Assembly: GCF_000016285.1 (NCBI RefSeq)
Contig: NC_011989.1
Span: forward strand, 3,449,001-3,513,000
DNA length: 64,000 nucleotides
Source of the DNA: Allorhizobium ampelinum S4
Lineage (GTDB): Bacteria; Pseudomonadota; Alphaproteobacteria; Rhizobiales; Rhizobiaceae
Reading direction: 5' to 3'
This document shows, piece by piece, positions 1-10,349 of this stretch. A program made the translations under genes and the position numbers. How positions within the stretch are numbered: position 1 is the stretch's first letter; the number at the start of each line of letters is the position of its first letter. The notes beneath the pieces are model-generated. The model was not told the origin of the DNA. It saw only the letters and a program-made list of their open reading frames with translations, and ran no database searches.

Positions 1-704
1 GCGCCGCCCATCATGAAGACGAAATAGATGGCAGCCATAACCACGAACGTCTGCCAGACGCCCGGCCCGGCATCGGAACGGAACACGCCCATCAGAAGGT
101 TGGCGAGCGGCGCACCGATCATCGCCCCGCCGCCAAAGCCCATGATTGCCATACCAGTCGCCATGCCGCGCCGGTCGGGAAACCATTTGATCAACGTAGA
201 TACCGGAGAAATATAGCCAAGGCCAAGCCCGATACCGCCGATCACGCCTGCGCCGATCCACATCAGCCACAGTTGATGGGTGAAAACCCCCAGTGCCGCG
301 ACCAGAATGCCACCGCACCAGCAGCAGGCCGAAACAAAACCGGCACGACGCGGGCCAACCCGCTCCAGCCAACCGCCCCAAAGCGCTGCGGAACAGCCAA
401 GCAGCACGAAGAACAATGTGTAGATCCAGCCAAGGTCGGCAACGCGCCAATTACACTCGGTGGTGAACAGCGCGCCGGCAAGCGACAGACCAGCGCAGCT
501 TGCAGGCGCGGCGGTACCCAATGCCTTGCTAAGCGGTAGCCAGAAGACGCTAAAGCCATAGGCCATGCCAATGCAAAGATGAATGGCAAGCGCTGCTGGT
601 GGTACCAGCCAACGATTGAAACCCGGTTTTGCAATGATCCGTTCCCGATCAAGCAAACCGGCAGATGATGACAGCGCTGTCCCCGGCGCATTCGTAACTG
701 CCAT
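1..704 (-). CDS. MFS transporter, OxlT-like oxalate/formate antiporter family (C-terminus cut by window edge)
   Basis: Inner-membrane carrier of the major facilitator superfamily; about 234 N-terminal residues are visible and the rest lies beyond the window. The ATG at 704 follows a strong ribosome site (AGGAGGG, 6 bases upstream). After a soluble stretch of about 30 residues there are membrane segments near 35-57, 90-110, 118-140, 144-165 and 190-205. The loop WFPDRRGMATGMAIMGFG is typical of the OxlT/YhjX group of monocarboxylate, oxalate and formate carriers. It lies downstream of the formate dehydrogenase operon on the same strand, so formate or oxalate is a reasonable guess for substrate; substrate cannot be read from sequence. 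A hairpin with a T-run separates it from fdsD, so it probably has its own promoter. Confidence 0.8.
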   Translation of the reverse strand, partial: MAVTNAPGTALSSSAGLLDRERIIAKPGFNRWLVPPAALAIHLCIGMAYGFSVFWLPLSKALGTAAPASCAGLSLAGALFTTECNWRVADLGWIYTLFFVLLGCSAALWGGWLERVGPRRAGFVSACCWCGGILVAALGVFTHQLWLMWIGAGVIGGIGLGLGYISPVSTLIKWFPDRRGMATGMAIMGFGGGAMIGAPLANLLMGVFRSDAGPGVWQTFVVMAAIYFVFMMGG

Positions 705-773
705 AAATATCCCTCCTCGTGCTTCTATCCAAATGGAGGCCCCAGCCGCATTTGGAGAAGTCGTTGCTCAAAC

Positions 774-826
774 AAAAAACCAGCGCATGATGGCATGAAC
801 AAAGTGAATGCATCACGGCACTGGTT
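774..826 (-). terminator. Rho-independent terminator of the formate dehydrogenase operon
   Basis: On the minus strand the arms AACCAG (821-826) and CTGGTT (778-783) close a long imperfect stem, which runs directly into a T-run (the A-run at 774-779 on the plus strand). It lies about 160 bases after the fdsD stop and before the MFS gene. The rest of 705-984 shows no gene. Confidence 0.6.
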
Positions 827-984
827 AGCTTGTCTATTCCCATCACTATCTGTCGCGGACAGCGCAACCGCCGCCGCCACACATAGCGCGTCTGTCGAAA
901 GGCCAGATATGGCCCTTATCAACCTGTTCAAATCTTTACAATATTTGGCGCAGCATCCGAGGTCTTTGTCCACTCGAACGGCAC

Positions 985-1257
985 TCAGACTGTCCCCTGC
1001 CCCGCCATTCCAAAGGCCTCGGCACTATTATCCACCGGACGTTTGATCAGTTTCGCTGCCTCGATCACCAGCGGGTCAAATCCGTCGCGACCTGCATCAA
1101 TCATCTCGAAAAACTGGCGGCGCATGCGCGGTTCCCAGAACTTGTTGATATGGGTCGCCACGCCTTGCACCCGCTCATGCTCCGGCTGCGTGTTGAAGAA
1201 TTGAGCGATCTGGTTTGCCATGCGGATCAGTTTTTCAGCAATATGGTCATGCGACAT
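985..1257 (-). CDS. fdsD: Formate dehydrogenase delta subunit
   Basis: A 90-residue soluble protein of the FdsD family. In Rhodobacter-type FdsGBA enzymes the delta subunit is needed for an active, properly assembled molybdenum formate dehydrogenase; it carries no cofactor itself. The family hallmark is the central segment HINKFWEPRMRRQF with its Trp-Glu-Pro-Arg core (about residues 38-51), which is present. The ATG at 1257 starts 11 bases inside the end of fdhD, so the two are probably translationally coupled. It is the last gene of fdsG-fdsB-fdsA-fdhD-fdsD. An upstream in-frame start would add 22 residues unlike the family and is not used. Confidence 0.88.
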   Translation of the reverse strand: MSHDHIAEKLIRMANQIAQFFNTQPEHERVQGVATHINKFWEPRMRRQFFEMIDAGRDGFDPLVIEAAKLIKRPVDNSAEAFGMAGQGTV

Positions 1258-2071
1258 CGGCGGAAACCCCGGATACGATACGGTCAGGACGGGTAAACAC
1301 TTCAAAATCATCGCCACGGGCAATGCCGATCAGGGTCATGCCCGCCGCCTGCGCGGTGCGGATGGCAAGCGCGGTTGGCGCAGAAATCGCCAATAGAATC
1401 GGCGCACCCAGCATGGCCGCCTTCTGCACCATCTCCACCGACAACCGGCTGGTGACGACCACCACCCCATCTTCGCCCCGGCGTCCGGCCTTCAACACCG
1501 CACCGACCAATTTATCAAGGGCATTATGACGTCCCACATCTTCCCGGATCGCCAACAGTCCTTCGCCGGGAATGAAGAAACCAGCTCCATGCACCGCATG
1601 GGTTTGCCGGTTAAGCGCCTGCGCCCGGCTGAGCGCATCGACAGCCTCACGGATATCCGCCGGTGTCAGCGTCAATCCGCCGGTGACGATCGGTACATCC
1701 CGGCTGGCCTGTTCGATTGACTCGATCCCGCAGAGACCACAGCCAACAGGCCCCGCCATGCGACGACGGCGGGTCGTCAGGGCGTCCGCTGTCGTATCCA
1801 GCAGCGTCACTTGCACATCGATGCCACTTCCCGCCTCGATCGGTTCAATGGCAAGAACCTCATCCAGCCGGGTAATAATGCCCTCGGCCAGCGAAAAACC
1901 CAGCGCAAAATCCGCGAGATCGGCGGGCGTCGCCATCATCACGGCGTGGGTAGAGCCGCCATAGGAAAAGGCCACGGGCACTTCCTCCGGCACGATCCGG
2001 TGGGCCTCCTTGGTCATCCCTTGGCGATACTGCACCTGCGGCACGAGACAGGTGGTTTTCATCTCCGGCAT
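1247..2071 (-). CDS. fdhD: FdhD, sulfurtransferase for formate dehydrogenase maturation
   Basis: Cytoplasmic accessory protein that passes sulfur from a cysteine desulfurase to the Mo-bis-MGD cofactor before insertion into formate dehydrogenase (FdsC in the Rhodobacter system). The protein is 274 residues from the chosen ATG, close to the usual length. The active CGLCG motif places Cys111 and Cys114, and the family motif REDVGRHNALDKL follows. Start choice: the ATG at 2071 has AAGGAGGG about 10 bases upstream. An alternative ATG at 2113, one base after the fdsA stop with GGCGGA upstream, would add 14 residues and cannot be excluded. The gene sits inside the fds operon and overlaps fdsD by 11 bases. 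Confidence 0.92.
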   Translation of the reverse strand: MPEMKTTCLVPQVQYRQGMTKEAHRIVPEEVPVAFSYGGSTHAVMMATPADLADFALGFSLAEGIITRLDEVLAIEPIEAGSGIDVQVTLLDTTADALTTRRRRMAGPVGCGLCGIESIEQASRDVPIVTGGLTLTPADIREAVDALSRAQALNRQTHAVHGAGFFIPGEGLLAIREDVGRHNALDKLVGAVLKAGRRGEDGVVVVTSRLSVEMVQKAAMLGAPILLAISAPTALAIRTAQAAGMTLIGIARGDDFEVFTRPDRIVSGVSADVA

Positions 2072-2114
2072 AACGGCAAAACCCTCCTTTCCGTTATCCT
2101 CCCTGACCACCATT

Positions 2115-4994
2115 CTATTCCGCCGCTTCCAGCTTGCCGGAAATCCGGCGGGACTGGCGCGACAGTTCATCATAGTCCCGCTGCCATTCGGTCGGACCGT
2201 TCGAGGGCGAAACCTGCACTGCGGTCACCTTATATTCGGGGCAATTGGTCGCCCAATCGGAATAATCCGTGGTGATGACATTCGCCTGCGTATCGGGGTG
2301 ATGGAAGGTGGTATAGACCACGCCCGGCGCGACGCGGTCGGTGATCAGTGCCCGCAGCGTCGTGTCGCCAGAACGGCTGGCCAGCTTGATCCAGTCTCCT
2401 TCCTTGATACCGCGCTGTTCGGCATCATGCGGATGGATTTCCAGCCGGTCTTCTCCATGCCAGACGGTGTTTTCGGTGCGCCGCGTCTGCGCGCCGACAT
2501 TATACTGCGACAGAATACGCCCGGTGGTCAGCAGCAGCGGGAAGCGCGGGCCGGTGCGCTCGTCCGTCGCCACATATTCGGTGCGGATAAACTTACCCTT
2601 GCCGCGCACGAAGCCATCGACATGCATTATCGGCGAACCGTCTGGATGCTGTTCGTTGCAGGGCCATTGCACAGACCCCTTTTCCTCCAGCATCTCATAG
2701 GAAACACCGGCAAAGCTTGGCGTCGTCGCGGCGATTTCCGCCATGATCTGGGACGGATGGCTGTAATTCCAGCCTAGCCCCATGGCCTCAGCCATTTTCT
2801 GGGTCACTTCCCAGTCGCTATAACCATTTTTCGGGCTCATCACCTTTCGCACCCGGTTGATGCGCCGCTCGGCATTGGTAAACGTACCGTCCTTTTCCAG
2901 GAAGGTCGAACCCGGCAGGAAGACATGCGCGTAATTGGCGGTTTCATTCAAAAACAGATCGTGGACAACAACGCATTCCATCGCCGCCAAGCCTGCCGAA
3001 ACATGCTTGGTATCCGGGTCGGATTGCAAAATATCCTCGCCCTGGACGTAAAGCCCCTTGAACGTGCCTTCCACCGCCGCATCTAGCATATTGGGAATAC
3101 GCAGGCCCGGCTCGTTGTTCAGCGTCACACCCCAGAGTTTCTCGAAGGTCTCGCGGGTGGCATCGTCGGAAATATGCCGATAGCCCGGCAGTTCATGGGG
3201 GAAAGACCCCATATCGCAGGACCCCTGCACATTGTTCTGCCCACGCAGCGGGTTCACCCCGACACCCGGACGGCCGATATTGCCGGTCGCCATGGCCAGA
3301 TTGGCAATCGCCATGACAGTGGTCGAGCCCTGGCTATGCTCTGTTACGCCCAACCCGTAATAGATCGCCCCATTGCCGCCGGTGGCATAAAGCCTGGCCG
3401 CCCCGCGCAGATCAGCAGCAGGTACGCCTGTAAACGCCTCAGTTGCTTCCGGGCTATGCTGAGGATCGGCCACAAAAGCCGCCCAATCCTCAAATTCTGA
3501 CCAGTCGCAGCGCTCGCGGATAAAGGCTTCGTTGGCGAGGCCCTCGGTGACGATCACATGCGCCAGCGCCGTCAGCACGGCAACATTGGTGCCGGGCTTC
3601 AGCGGCAAATGGAAAGCCGCCTCGACATGCGGCGTCTTAACCAGATCGATACGGCGCGGATCGATAACGATCAGTTTCGCGCCCTTCCGCAGCCGCTTTT
3701 TCAGCCGCGAACCAAACACCGGATGGCCATCGGTCGGATTGGCACCGATGACGAGCACCACATCGGAATGCTCGACACTGTCGAAATCCTGCGTACCCGC
3801 CGACGTCCCGAAGGCTTGGCCGAGACCATAACCGGTCGGCGAATGGCAGACGCGGGCGCAGGTATCGACATTGTTATTGCCAAAGCCAGCGCGGATCAGC
3901 TTCTGCACCAGATAGGTTTCTTCATTGGTACAGCGCGAGGAGGTAATGCCGCCGATGGAATCGCGGCCATATTGATATTGCAACCGCTTGAACTCGGAGG
4001 CCACATGGGCAAAGGCCTCCTCCCAGCTCACTTCCCGCCACGGATCGGTAATTTTCTCCCGCACCATCGGATTGAGGATGCGATCCTTGTGGCTGGCATA
4101 GCCATAGGCAAACCGGCCCTTGACGCAGGAATGGCCGCGATTGGCCTTGCCGTCTTTCCACGGCACCATGCGCACCAGTTCTTCGCCGCGCATTTCCGCT
4201 TTGAAGGAACAGCCGACGCCGCAATAGGCGCAGGTCGTCACCAGCGAATGCTCCGGCTGGCCAATGGCGATGACGGATTTTTCCGTCAGTGTCGCAGTCG
4301 GACAGGCCTGCACGCAGGCCCCGCAGGACACGCATTCCGATTCCAGAAATGCCTCATGGGCGCCGGGCGACACCCGGCTACCGAAGCCGCGCCCCTCAAT
4401 GGTCAGCGCAAACGTACCCTGCACTTCCTCGCAGGCCCGCACACACCGCGAACAGACGATGCATTTGGAGGGATCATAGGTGAAATAAGGATTGCTTTCG
4501 TCCTTCGGCATGTAGCGGGCATTCAACCCTTCACCAGCCCGGGTCTTGACGTGGTTGTCACCCTCATAGCCGTAGCGAACATCGCGCAGGCCCACGGCCC
4601 CTGCCATGTCCTGCAATTCGCAATCGCCATTGGCTGCACAGGTCAGACAGTCCAGGGGATGGTCGGAGATATAAAGCTCCATCACCCCCTTGCGGATGGC
4701 TTTAAGCCGCTCCGTCTGGGTGTGAACGACGATACCGGGCGCGCAGGGCGTGGTGCAGGAGGCCGGGGTACCATTGCGGCCCTCGACCTCCACCAGACAG
4801 AGCCGACAGGAACCAAAGGCATCCACCATGTCGGTGGCGCACAGCTTCGGCACCTGAATGCCAGCCTCCATCGAGGCCCGCATGATCGACGTACCTGCCG
4901 CCACCGTCACCTCACGACCATCAATGGTCAGCGTCACCGTCTCGGTGGAAAGCGAAGCCGGGGTGCCGTAGTCAATTTCATGGATCAGAGACAT
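2115..4994 (-). CDS. fdsA: NAD-dependent formate dehydrogenase, alpha (molybdenum) subunit
   Basis: Catalytic subunit oxidising formate to CO2 at Mo-bis-MGD; 959 residues, matching the Rhodobacter FdsA length. Cofactor ligands in order: a [2Fe-2S] set Cys52/63/66/80; a His112-Cys116/119/125 [4Fe-4S] site; two ferredoxin-type clusters, Cys178/181/184/188 and Cys221/224/227/231; and a [4Fe-4S] set Cys255/258/262/290 at the start of the molybdopterin domain. The segment VDTCARVCHSPTGYG supplies the expected Mo ligand Cys383 followed by His384, so this is a Cys rather than selenocysteine enzyme. It starts 5 bases after fdsB, whose terminal GGCGGAG forms the ribosome site. The N-terminal half resembles NADH dehydrogenase subunit NuoG, as expected for the family. 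Confidence 0.97.
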   Translation of the reverse strand: MSLIHEIDYGTPASLSTETVTLTIDGREVTVAAGTSIMRASMEAGIQVPKLCATDMVDAFGSCRLCLVEVEGRNGTPASCTTPCAPGIVVHTQTERLKAIRKGVMELYISDHPLDCLTCAANGDCELQDMAGAVGLRDVRYGYEGDNHVKTRAGEGLNARYMPKDESNPYFTYDPSKCIVCSRCVRACEEVQGTFALTIEGRGFGSRVSPGAHEAFLESECVSCGACVQACPTATLTEKSVIAIGQPEHSLVTTCAYCGVGCSFKAEMRGEELVRMVPWKDGKANRGHSCVKGRFAYGYASHKDRILNPMVREKITDPWREVSWEEAFAHVASEFKRLQYQYGRDSIGGITSSRCTNEETYLVQKLIRAGFGNNNVDTCARVCHSPTGYGLGQAFGTSAGTQDFDSVEHSDVVLVIGANPTDGHPVFGSRLKKRLRKGAKLIVIDPRRIDLVKTPHVEAAFHLPLKPGTNVAVLTALAHVIVTEGLANEAFIRERCDWSEFEDWAAFVADPQHSPEATEAFTGVPAADLRGAARLYATGGNGAIYYGLGVTEHSQGSTTVMAIANLAMATGNIGRPGVGVNPLRGQNNVQGSCDMGSFPHELPGYRHISDDATRETFEKLWGVTLNNEPGLRIPNMLDAAVEGTFKGLYVQGEDILQSDPDTKHVSAGLAAMECVVVHDLFLNETANYAHVFLPGSTFLEKDGTFTNAERRINRVRKVMSPKNGYSDWEVTQKMAEAMGLGWNYSHPSQIMAEIAATTPSFAGVSYEMLEEKGSVQWPCNEQHPDGSPIMHVDGFVRGKGKFIRTEYVATDERTGPRFPLLLTTGRILSQYNVGAQTRRTENTVWHGEDRLEIHPHDAEQRGIKEGDWIKLASRSGDTTLRALITDRVAPGVVYTTFHHPDTQANVITTDYSDWATNCPEYKVTAVQVSPSNGPTEWQRDYDELSRQSRRISGKLEAAE

Positions 4995-4999
4995 GGTCT

Positions 5000-6568
5000 T
5001 TACTCCGCCGCTTCAACCAGGGGGGCAGGCGCAAAATCCTGCGGGAAATGGGTCATCGCACTCATGACAGGATAGGGCGTAAAGCCGCCAAGCGCGCAAA
5101 GCGATCCGAATTTCATAGTGTTGCAGAGATCTTCCAGCAGCACCTTGTTCTTTTCCGGCTCAATACCCTTGGCGATCCGGTCCACCGTTTCGACGCCGCG
5201 TGTCGAGCCGATCCGACAGGGCGTACACTTGCCGCAACTTTCGACCGCGCAGAATTCCATGGCAAACCGCGCCTGTTTCAGCATATCGGCGCTGTCATCG
5301 AAGACCACGATCCCGGCATGACCGATCAAGCCGCCAGCTGCGGTAAAGGCTTCATAGTCGAACACCGTATCAAACAGCGAGGGCGGGAAATAAGCCCCCA
5401 GCGGTCCGCCCACCTGCACCGCCTTCACCGGACGGCCCGTCAAGGTGCCGCCGCCGATATCGTTGATAATCTCGCCCAGTGTCAGGCCGAAGGCTGTCTC
5501 GTACAGACCGCCGTGTTTGACATTGCCAGCAATCTGGATCGGGATGGTGCCATGCGACCGGCCAACGCCGTAATCGCGGTAGAACTGCGCGCCGCGGTCC
5601 ATGATGACAGGAATGGAGGCCAGCGACATGACATTGTTGACAACGGTCGGCTTACCAAACAGCCCCTCCAGCGCCGGAAGCGGCGGCTTGGCCCGCACCA
5701 CACCGCGCTTGCCTTCCAGGCTGTTGAGCAGCGAGGTTTCCTCACCACAGACATAGGCGCCGGCCCCTTCCCGGACCTCCATATCGAAAGCGTAAGCAGA
5801 GCCTAACACGGAAGCTCCGAGAATACCCTGCTTGCGGGCGATCTCGATGGCTTCACGCATCACGACGATGGCATGAGGGTATTCCGAGCGGGTATAAACA
5901 TAGCCCTTGGTGGCACCGACAGCGATCCCGGCAATCACCATGCCTTCGATCAGCACGAAGGGATCACCCTCCATGATCATCCGGTCGGCAAAGGTGCCGC
6001 TATCGCCCTCATCGGCATTGCAAACGATGTATTTCTGCTCGGCTTTGGCATCCGCCACGGTTTTCCATTTGATACCGGTCGGAAAGCCCGCCCCGCCGCG
6101 ACCGCGAAGGCCGCTTTCGGTGACTTCCGTGACGATGTCGGCGGGCGGCATGGCAATCGCTTTGGCGAGACCGGTCAGGCCCTTATAATGCCGATAGTCC
6201 TCCAGCGACAGCGGATCAGTAATGCCGCAGCGGGAAAAGGTCAGCCGCGTCTGGTTCTTCAGGAACGGAATATCGCTGGTCAGGCCGTGACAGAGCGGAT
6301 GGGCAGCCCCGGTCAAAAACCCGGCATCGAACAGGCCCGCGACATCAGAAGGCTTGACCGGACCATAGGCGATCCGACCGCTGTCCGTGCGCACTTCAAC
6401 CAGGGTTTCCAGCCAAAGCATGCCCCGCGACCCATTGCGAATGATCGTCACATCGACATGGCGCGCCACAGCTTCACGCTCTATGGCGGCGGCAACCTTA
6501 TCGGCCCCGACCGCCAGAGCAGCGGCATCCCGGGGAACGAAAACGGTAATACTCATCGGCCCGCTCAT
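5000..6568 (-). CDS. fdsB: NAD-dependent formate dehydrogenase, beta subunit (NADH/FMN-binding)
   Basis: The diaphorase subunit that takes electrons from FdsA through Fe-S clusters to FMN and NAD+. The 522 residues comprise an N-terminal thioredoxin-like ferredoxin domain (about 1-110) fused to a NuoF-like core. The core has the FMN/NADH glycine-rich loop GRGGAGFPTG (156-165) and the C-terminal [4Fe-4S] ligands in ESCGKCTPCRIG, Cys445/448/451, with Cys491. The start overlaps the fdsG stop by 4 bases (ATGA), indicating coupled translation. The gene ends with codons for EAAE, nearly the same 3-prime end as fdsA. HoxF is a homologue, but the fdsG/fdsA context decides for formate dehydrogenase. 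Confidence 0.96.
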   Translation of the reverse strand: MSGPMSITVFVPRDAAALAVGADKVAAAIEREAVARHVDVTIIRNGSRGMLWLETLVEVRTDSGRIAYGPVKPSDVAGLFDAGFLTGAAHPLCHGLTSDIPFLKNQTRLTFSRCGITDPLSLEDYRHYKGLTGLAKAIAMPPADIVTEVTESGLRGRGGAGFPTGIKWKTVADAKAEQKYIVCNADEGDSGTFADRMIMEGDPFVLIEGMVIAGIAVGATKGYVYTRSEYPHAIVVMREAIEIARKQGILGASVLGSAYAFDMEVREGAGAYVCGEETSLLNSLEGKRGVVRAKPPLPALEGLFGKPTVVNNVMSLASIPVIMDRGAQFYRDYGVGRSHGTIPIQIAGNVKHGGLYETAFGLTLGEIINDIGGGTLTGRPVKAVQVGGPLGAYFPPSLFDTVFDYEAFTAAGGLIGHAGIVVFDDSADMLKQARFAMEFCAVESCGKCTPCRIGSTRGVETVDRIAKGIEPEKNKVLLEDLCNTMKFGSLCALGGFTPYPVMSAMTHFPQDFAPAPLVEAAE

Positions 6569-7044
6569 CGACGGGCCTCCATCAGCAGATCGTCAAGACA
6601 GTGCTCATCCAACCGGCCATGCAATTCCCCGTCCAGCATGGCGGCGGGCGCGCAGGCACAGAGCCCAAGACAGAAAACCGGCTCCAGCGTCACCGCGCCA
6701 TCAGCGGTGGTTTCATGCCAGTCAATACCGAGCCGGGCCTTGATTGTTTCGCCAAGAGGCTCGCCACCCAGGGATTGGCAAGCCTCGGCCCGACAGAGTT
6801 TCAGGACATGGCGACCAGAGGGATGATCACGAAAATCATGGTAGAAACTGACAACCCCATGGACTTCGGCTCGCGACAGGTTCAAGGCACGGGCAATCAC
6901 CGGCTTGGCGCTATCAGGCACGCATCCGAATGTGCGTTGAATTTCATGCAGGATCGGCAGAAGGGGGCCTTCGAGATGCTTGAGGCCATCGATGATCGCC
7001 TCCACCCTGGCCATATCGGCTTCCGCCGCCACATGCATATTCAT
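6565..7044 (-). CDS. fdsG: NAD-dependent formate dehydrogenase, gamma subunit (NuoE-like)
   Basis: A 159-residue thioredoxin-like [2Fe-2S] protein, homologous to NuoE, that completes the FdsG-FdsB electron module. The ligands are Cys84 and Cys89 (in LCRAEACQ) and Cys125 and Cys129 (in CLGLC). The ATG at 7044 has AGGAGG five bases upstream; an ATG two codons later is also within reach of it, while the longer upstream frame lacks such a site. It is the first structural gene of the operon, 92 bases after the LysR-type gene on the same strand. Confidence 0.95.
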   Translation of the reverse strand: MNMHVAAEADMARVEAIIDGLKHLEGPLLPILHEIQRTFGCVPDSAKPVIARALNLSRAEVHGVVSFYHDFRDHPSGRHVLKLCRAEACQSLGGEPLGETIKARLGIDWHETTADGAVTLEPVFCLGLCACAPAAMLDGELHGRLDEHCLDDLLMEARR

Positions 7045-7136
7045 CGCTTCCTCCTCAACGGCCAGCAACGACGGCATGGGTCGCGCGGCAGAACGGTACA
7101 CTCACCCGTTTTGCGAGAATGAATCCAGCCTGTCGC

Positions 7137-8072
7137 TCAGGTCAATACCGCAGTATTGTTACGCGATAGAAAAAACCTATCAAAGACTTGTGCAGCTGCG
7201 AGGCGGCGCGCCTCATGCAATAGCGCTGAAACCAATGGCGTATAGGGTTCGCGATGGGTGGCAACCAGCCCGACAAGATGCTGGGCCTGCGGCTCGACAA
7301 TCGGCACCATGCGAATTTCCTCCGGAAAACCGAAGGATTCCGCAACGTTACGCGGCATGATCGATGACCATTGTCCGGTTCGGATATGAGAAAACAACAC
7401 GATCATCGAGTTGGATTCCAGTGTCGGTCGAGGCACCACTCCCGCCTCGGTGAAATGCTGATTAATGATGCGCCGGTTCTGCATATCGGCCGTCAATAGG
7501 CAAAGCCGAAGATCAGAAACCTCTCGCCAGGTCACACTTTCCCGGTCGGCCAGCGGCGTGCCGGTCGCCGCAATCAGGTGATAACGCTCGGCATAGAGCG
7601 GGACAGACGTCACCCGGCCAAGCGGTTCATTGTCGAGATAGGTGATACCTGCATCAATCTCGAGATTTTCCAGAAGACTGAGGACCTGGAGAGAATTGCG
7701 CGACACCACCTGGAACGTCACAGCCGGATGATGCGCCTGAAATGGTTCCGTCAGCCTCTGCACCATGGCCAGCGCCGTCGGGATCACCGCAAGGCGAATA
7801 TGTCCAGCCAGACCATTGCGCGCCGCCCGCATTTCCTCGCGCATGGTGCGCGCATCGCCGACAATCCGCCGCGCCCATTCCAGCACCCGCTGCCCCTCGG
7901 GCGTCAGGCCTTGAAACCGGGAACCGCGTTGCACCAGGATCACACCCAGCTGATCTTCAAGCTGGCGGATTGCCGCTGACAGCGTGGGCTGGGAAATGCC
8001 GCATTCTTCCGCAGCACGACCGAAATGCTGGGCGCGGGCAAGAGCGATGAAAAATTCCAGCTTGTCGATCAT
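7137..8072 (-). CDS. LysR-family regulator next to the formate dehydrogenase operon
   Basis: A 311-residue LysR-type transcription factor. Residues 1-60 form the winged helix-turn-helix (LEFFIALARAQHFGRAAEE, then SQPTLSAAIRQLEDQLG), a linker helix follows, and the effector-binding domain covers about 90-295. It lies directly upstream of fdsG on the same strand. LysR regulators are commonly adjacent to fds operons in proteobacteria, so control of formate dehydrogenase by formate or a related metabolite is a reasonable inference. It could also regulate itself, since the 92-base gap to fdsG may hold a shared promoter; I could not pick a convincing T-N11-A operator by eye. Confidence 0.88.
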   Translation of the reverse strand: MIDKLEFFIALARAQHFGRAAEECGISQPTLSAAIRQLEDQLGVILVQRGSRFQGLTPEGQRVLEWARRIVGDARTMREEMRAARNGLAGHIRLAVIPTALAMVQRLTEPFQAHHPAVTFQVVSRNSLQVLSLLENLEIDAGITYLDNEPLGRVTSVPLYAERYHLIAATGTPLADRESVTWREVSDLRLCLLTADMQNRRIINQHFTEAGVVPRPTLESNSMIVLFSHIRTGQWSSIMPRNVAESFGFPEEIRMVPIVEPQAQHLVGLVATHREPYTPLVSALLHEARRLAAAQVFDRFFLSRNNTAVLT

Positions 8073-8149
8073 CGCTGCACCGCCTGTCGCCCGAGCCTTG
8101 AATCATCGGAAAGGCCGAAGCACATCCTTTGTCGGCAGTCCCATGCGCA

Positions 8150-8524
8150 TCAATCACGCAGGTCGAATGTCGTCTCCTCGCCCGCAGGTGAACAATACAT
8201 CTGGTACAGCACCGATACCAGTTCCTTCACCGCCGGATTGGTGATCGAATAATAAATCTGGCGCCCGGACCGGCGGCTTTCCACCAGATTGTCCATCCGC
8301 AACCGTGCCAGTTGCTGTGACACAATGGCCTGCTGCAATTGCAGAAGCACTTCCAGCTCGCCAACCGTCTTTTCCCCTTCGCTGAGAATACACAGAATCA
8401 ACAGCCGGTTTTCATGGGACAGGGCCTTCAGAAGAGCAGCGGCGCCTGCTGCTTTCTGCATGAAGTTGGCCAATTGGCTCGCCGGCGTTTCGGCGTCTGT
8501 TGAAGAAGCGATCATAGGTTCCAT
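8150..8524 (-). CDS. ArsR-family repressor with SqrR/BigR-type cysteine pair
   Basis: A 124-residue winged-helix ArsR/SmtB protein. The DNA-recognition region is VGELEVLLQLQQAIVSQQLA (54-73). Two cysteines, Cys45 in LLILCILSEG and Cys111 in LYQMYCSP, are 66 residues apart, the same spacing as the redox cysteines of BigR and SqrR, which sense sulfane sulfur by forming a polysulfide bridge. Flanking residues (VGELE; LY before the second Cys) also match that group, and the metal-site motif of arsenic or zinc sensors is absent. No sulfide-oxidation gene is nearby. The ATG at 8524 gives family length; a second ATG at 8515 is possible and neither has a good ribosome site. Confidence 0.85.
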   Translation of the reverse strand: MEPMIASSTDAETPASQLANFMQKAAGAAALLKALSHENRLLILCILSEGEKTVGELEVLLQLQQAIVSQQLARLRMDNLVESRRSGRQIYYSITNPAVKELVSVLYQMYCSPAGEETTFDLRD

Positions 8525-8594
8525 CGAATGACAATGTCTACGGACTGCTGAACACCGGATGAAGGGAAGCGGATCAGCGACGGACAAAAACTGC

Positions 8595-10293
<1,699 letters not shown>

Positions 10294-10318
10294 CAAAAAA
10301 AGCGGCCACGAGGGCCGC
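10294..10318 (-). terminator. Rho-independent terminator of the atp operon
   Basis: A perfect 6-bp stem GCGGCC/GGCCGC (10302-10307 with 10313-10318) and a 5-base loop, followed on the minus strand by seven T residues. It lies 32 bases beyond the atpC stop. Confidence 0.88.
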
Positions 10319-10349
10319 CTTGAAAACCGAAAAATGAAGACGCCGTCAA

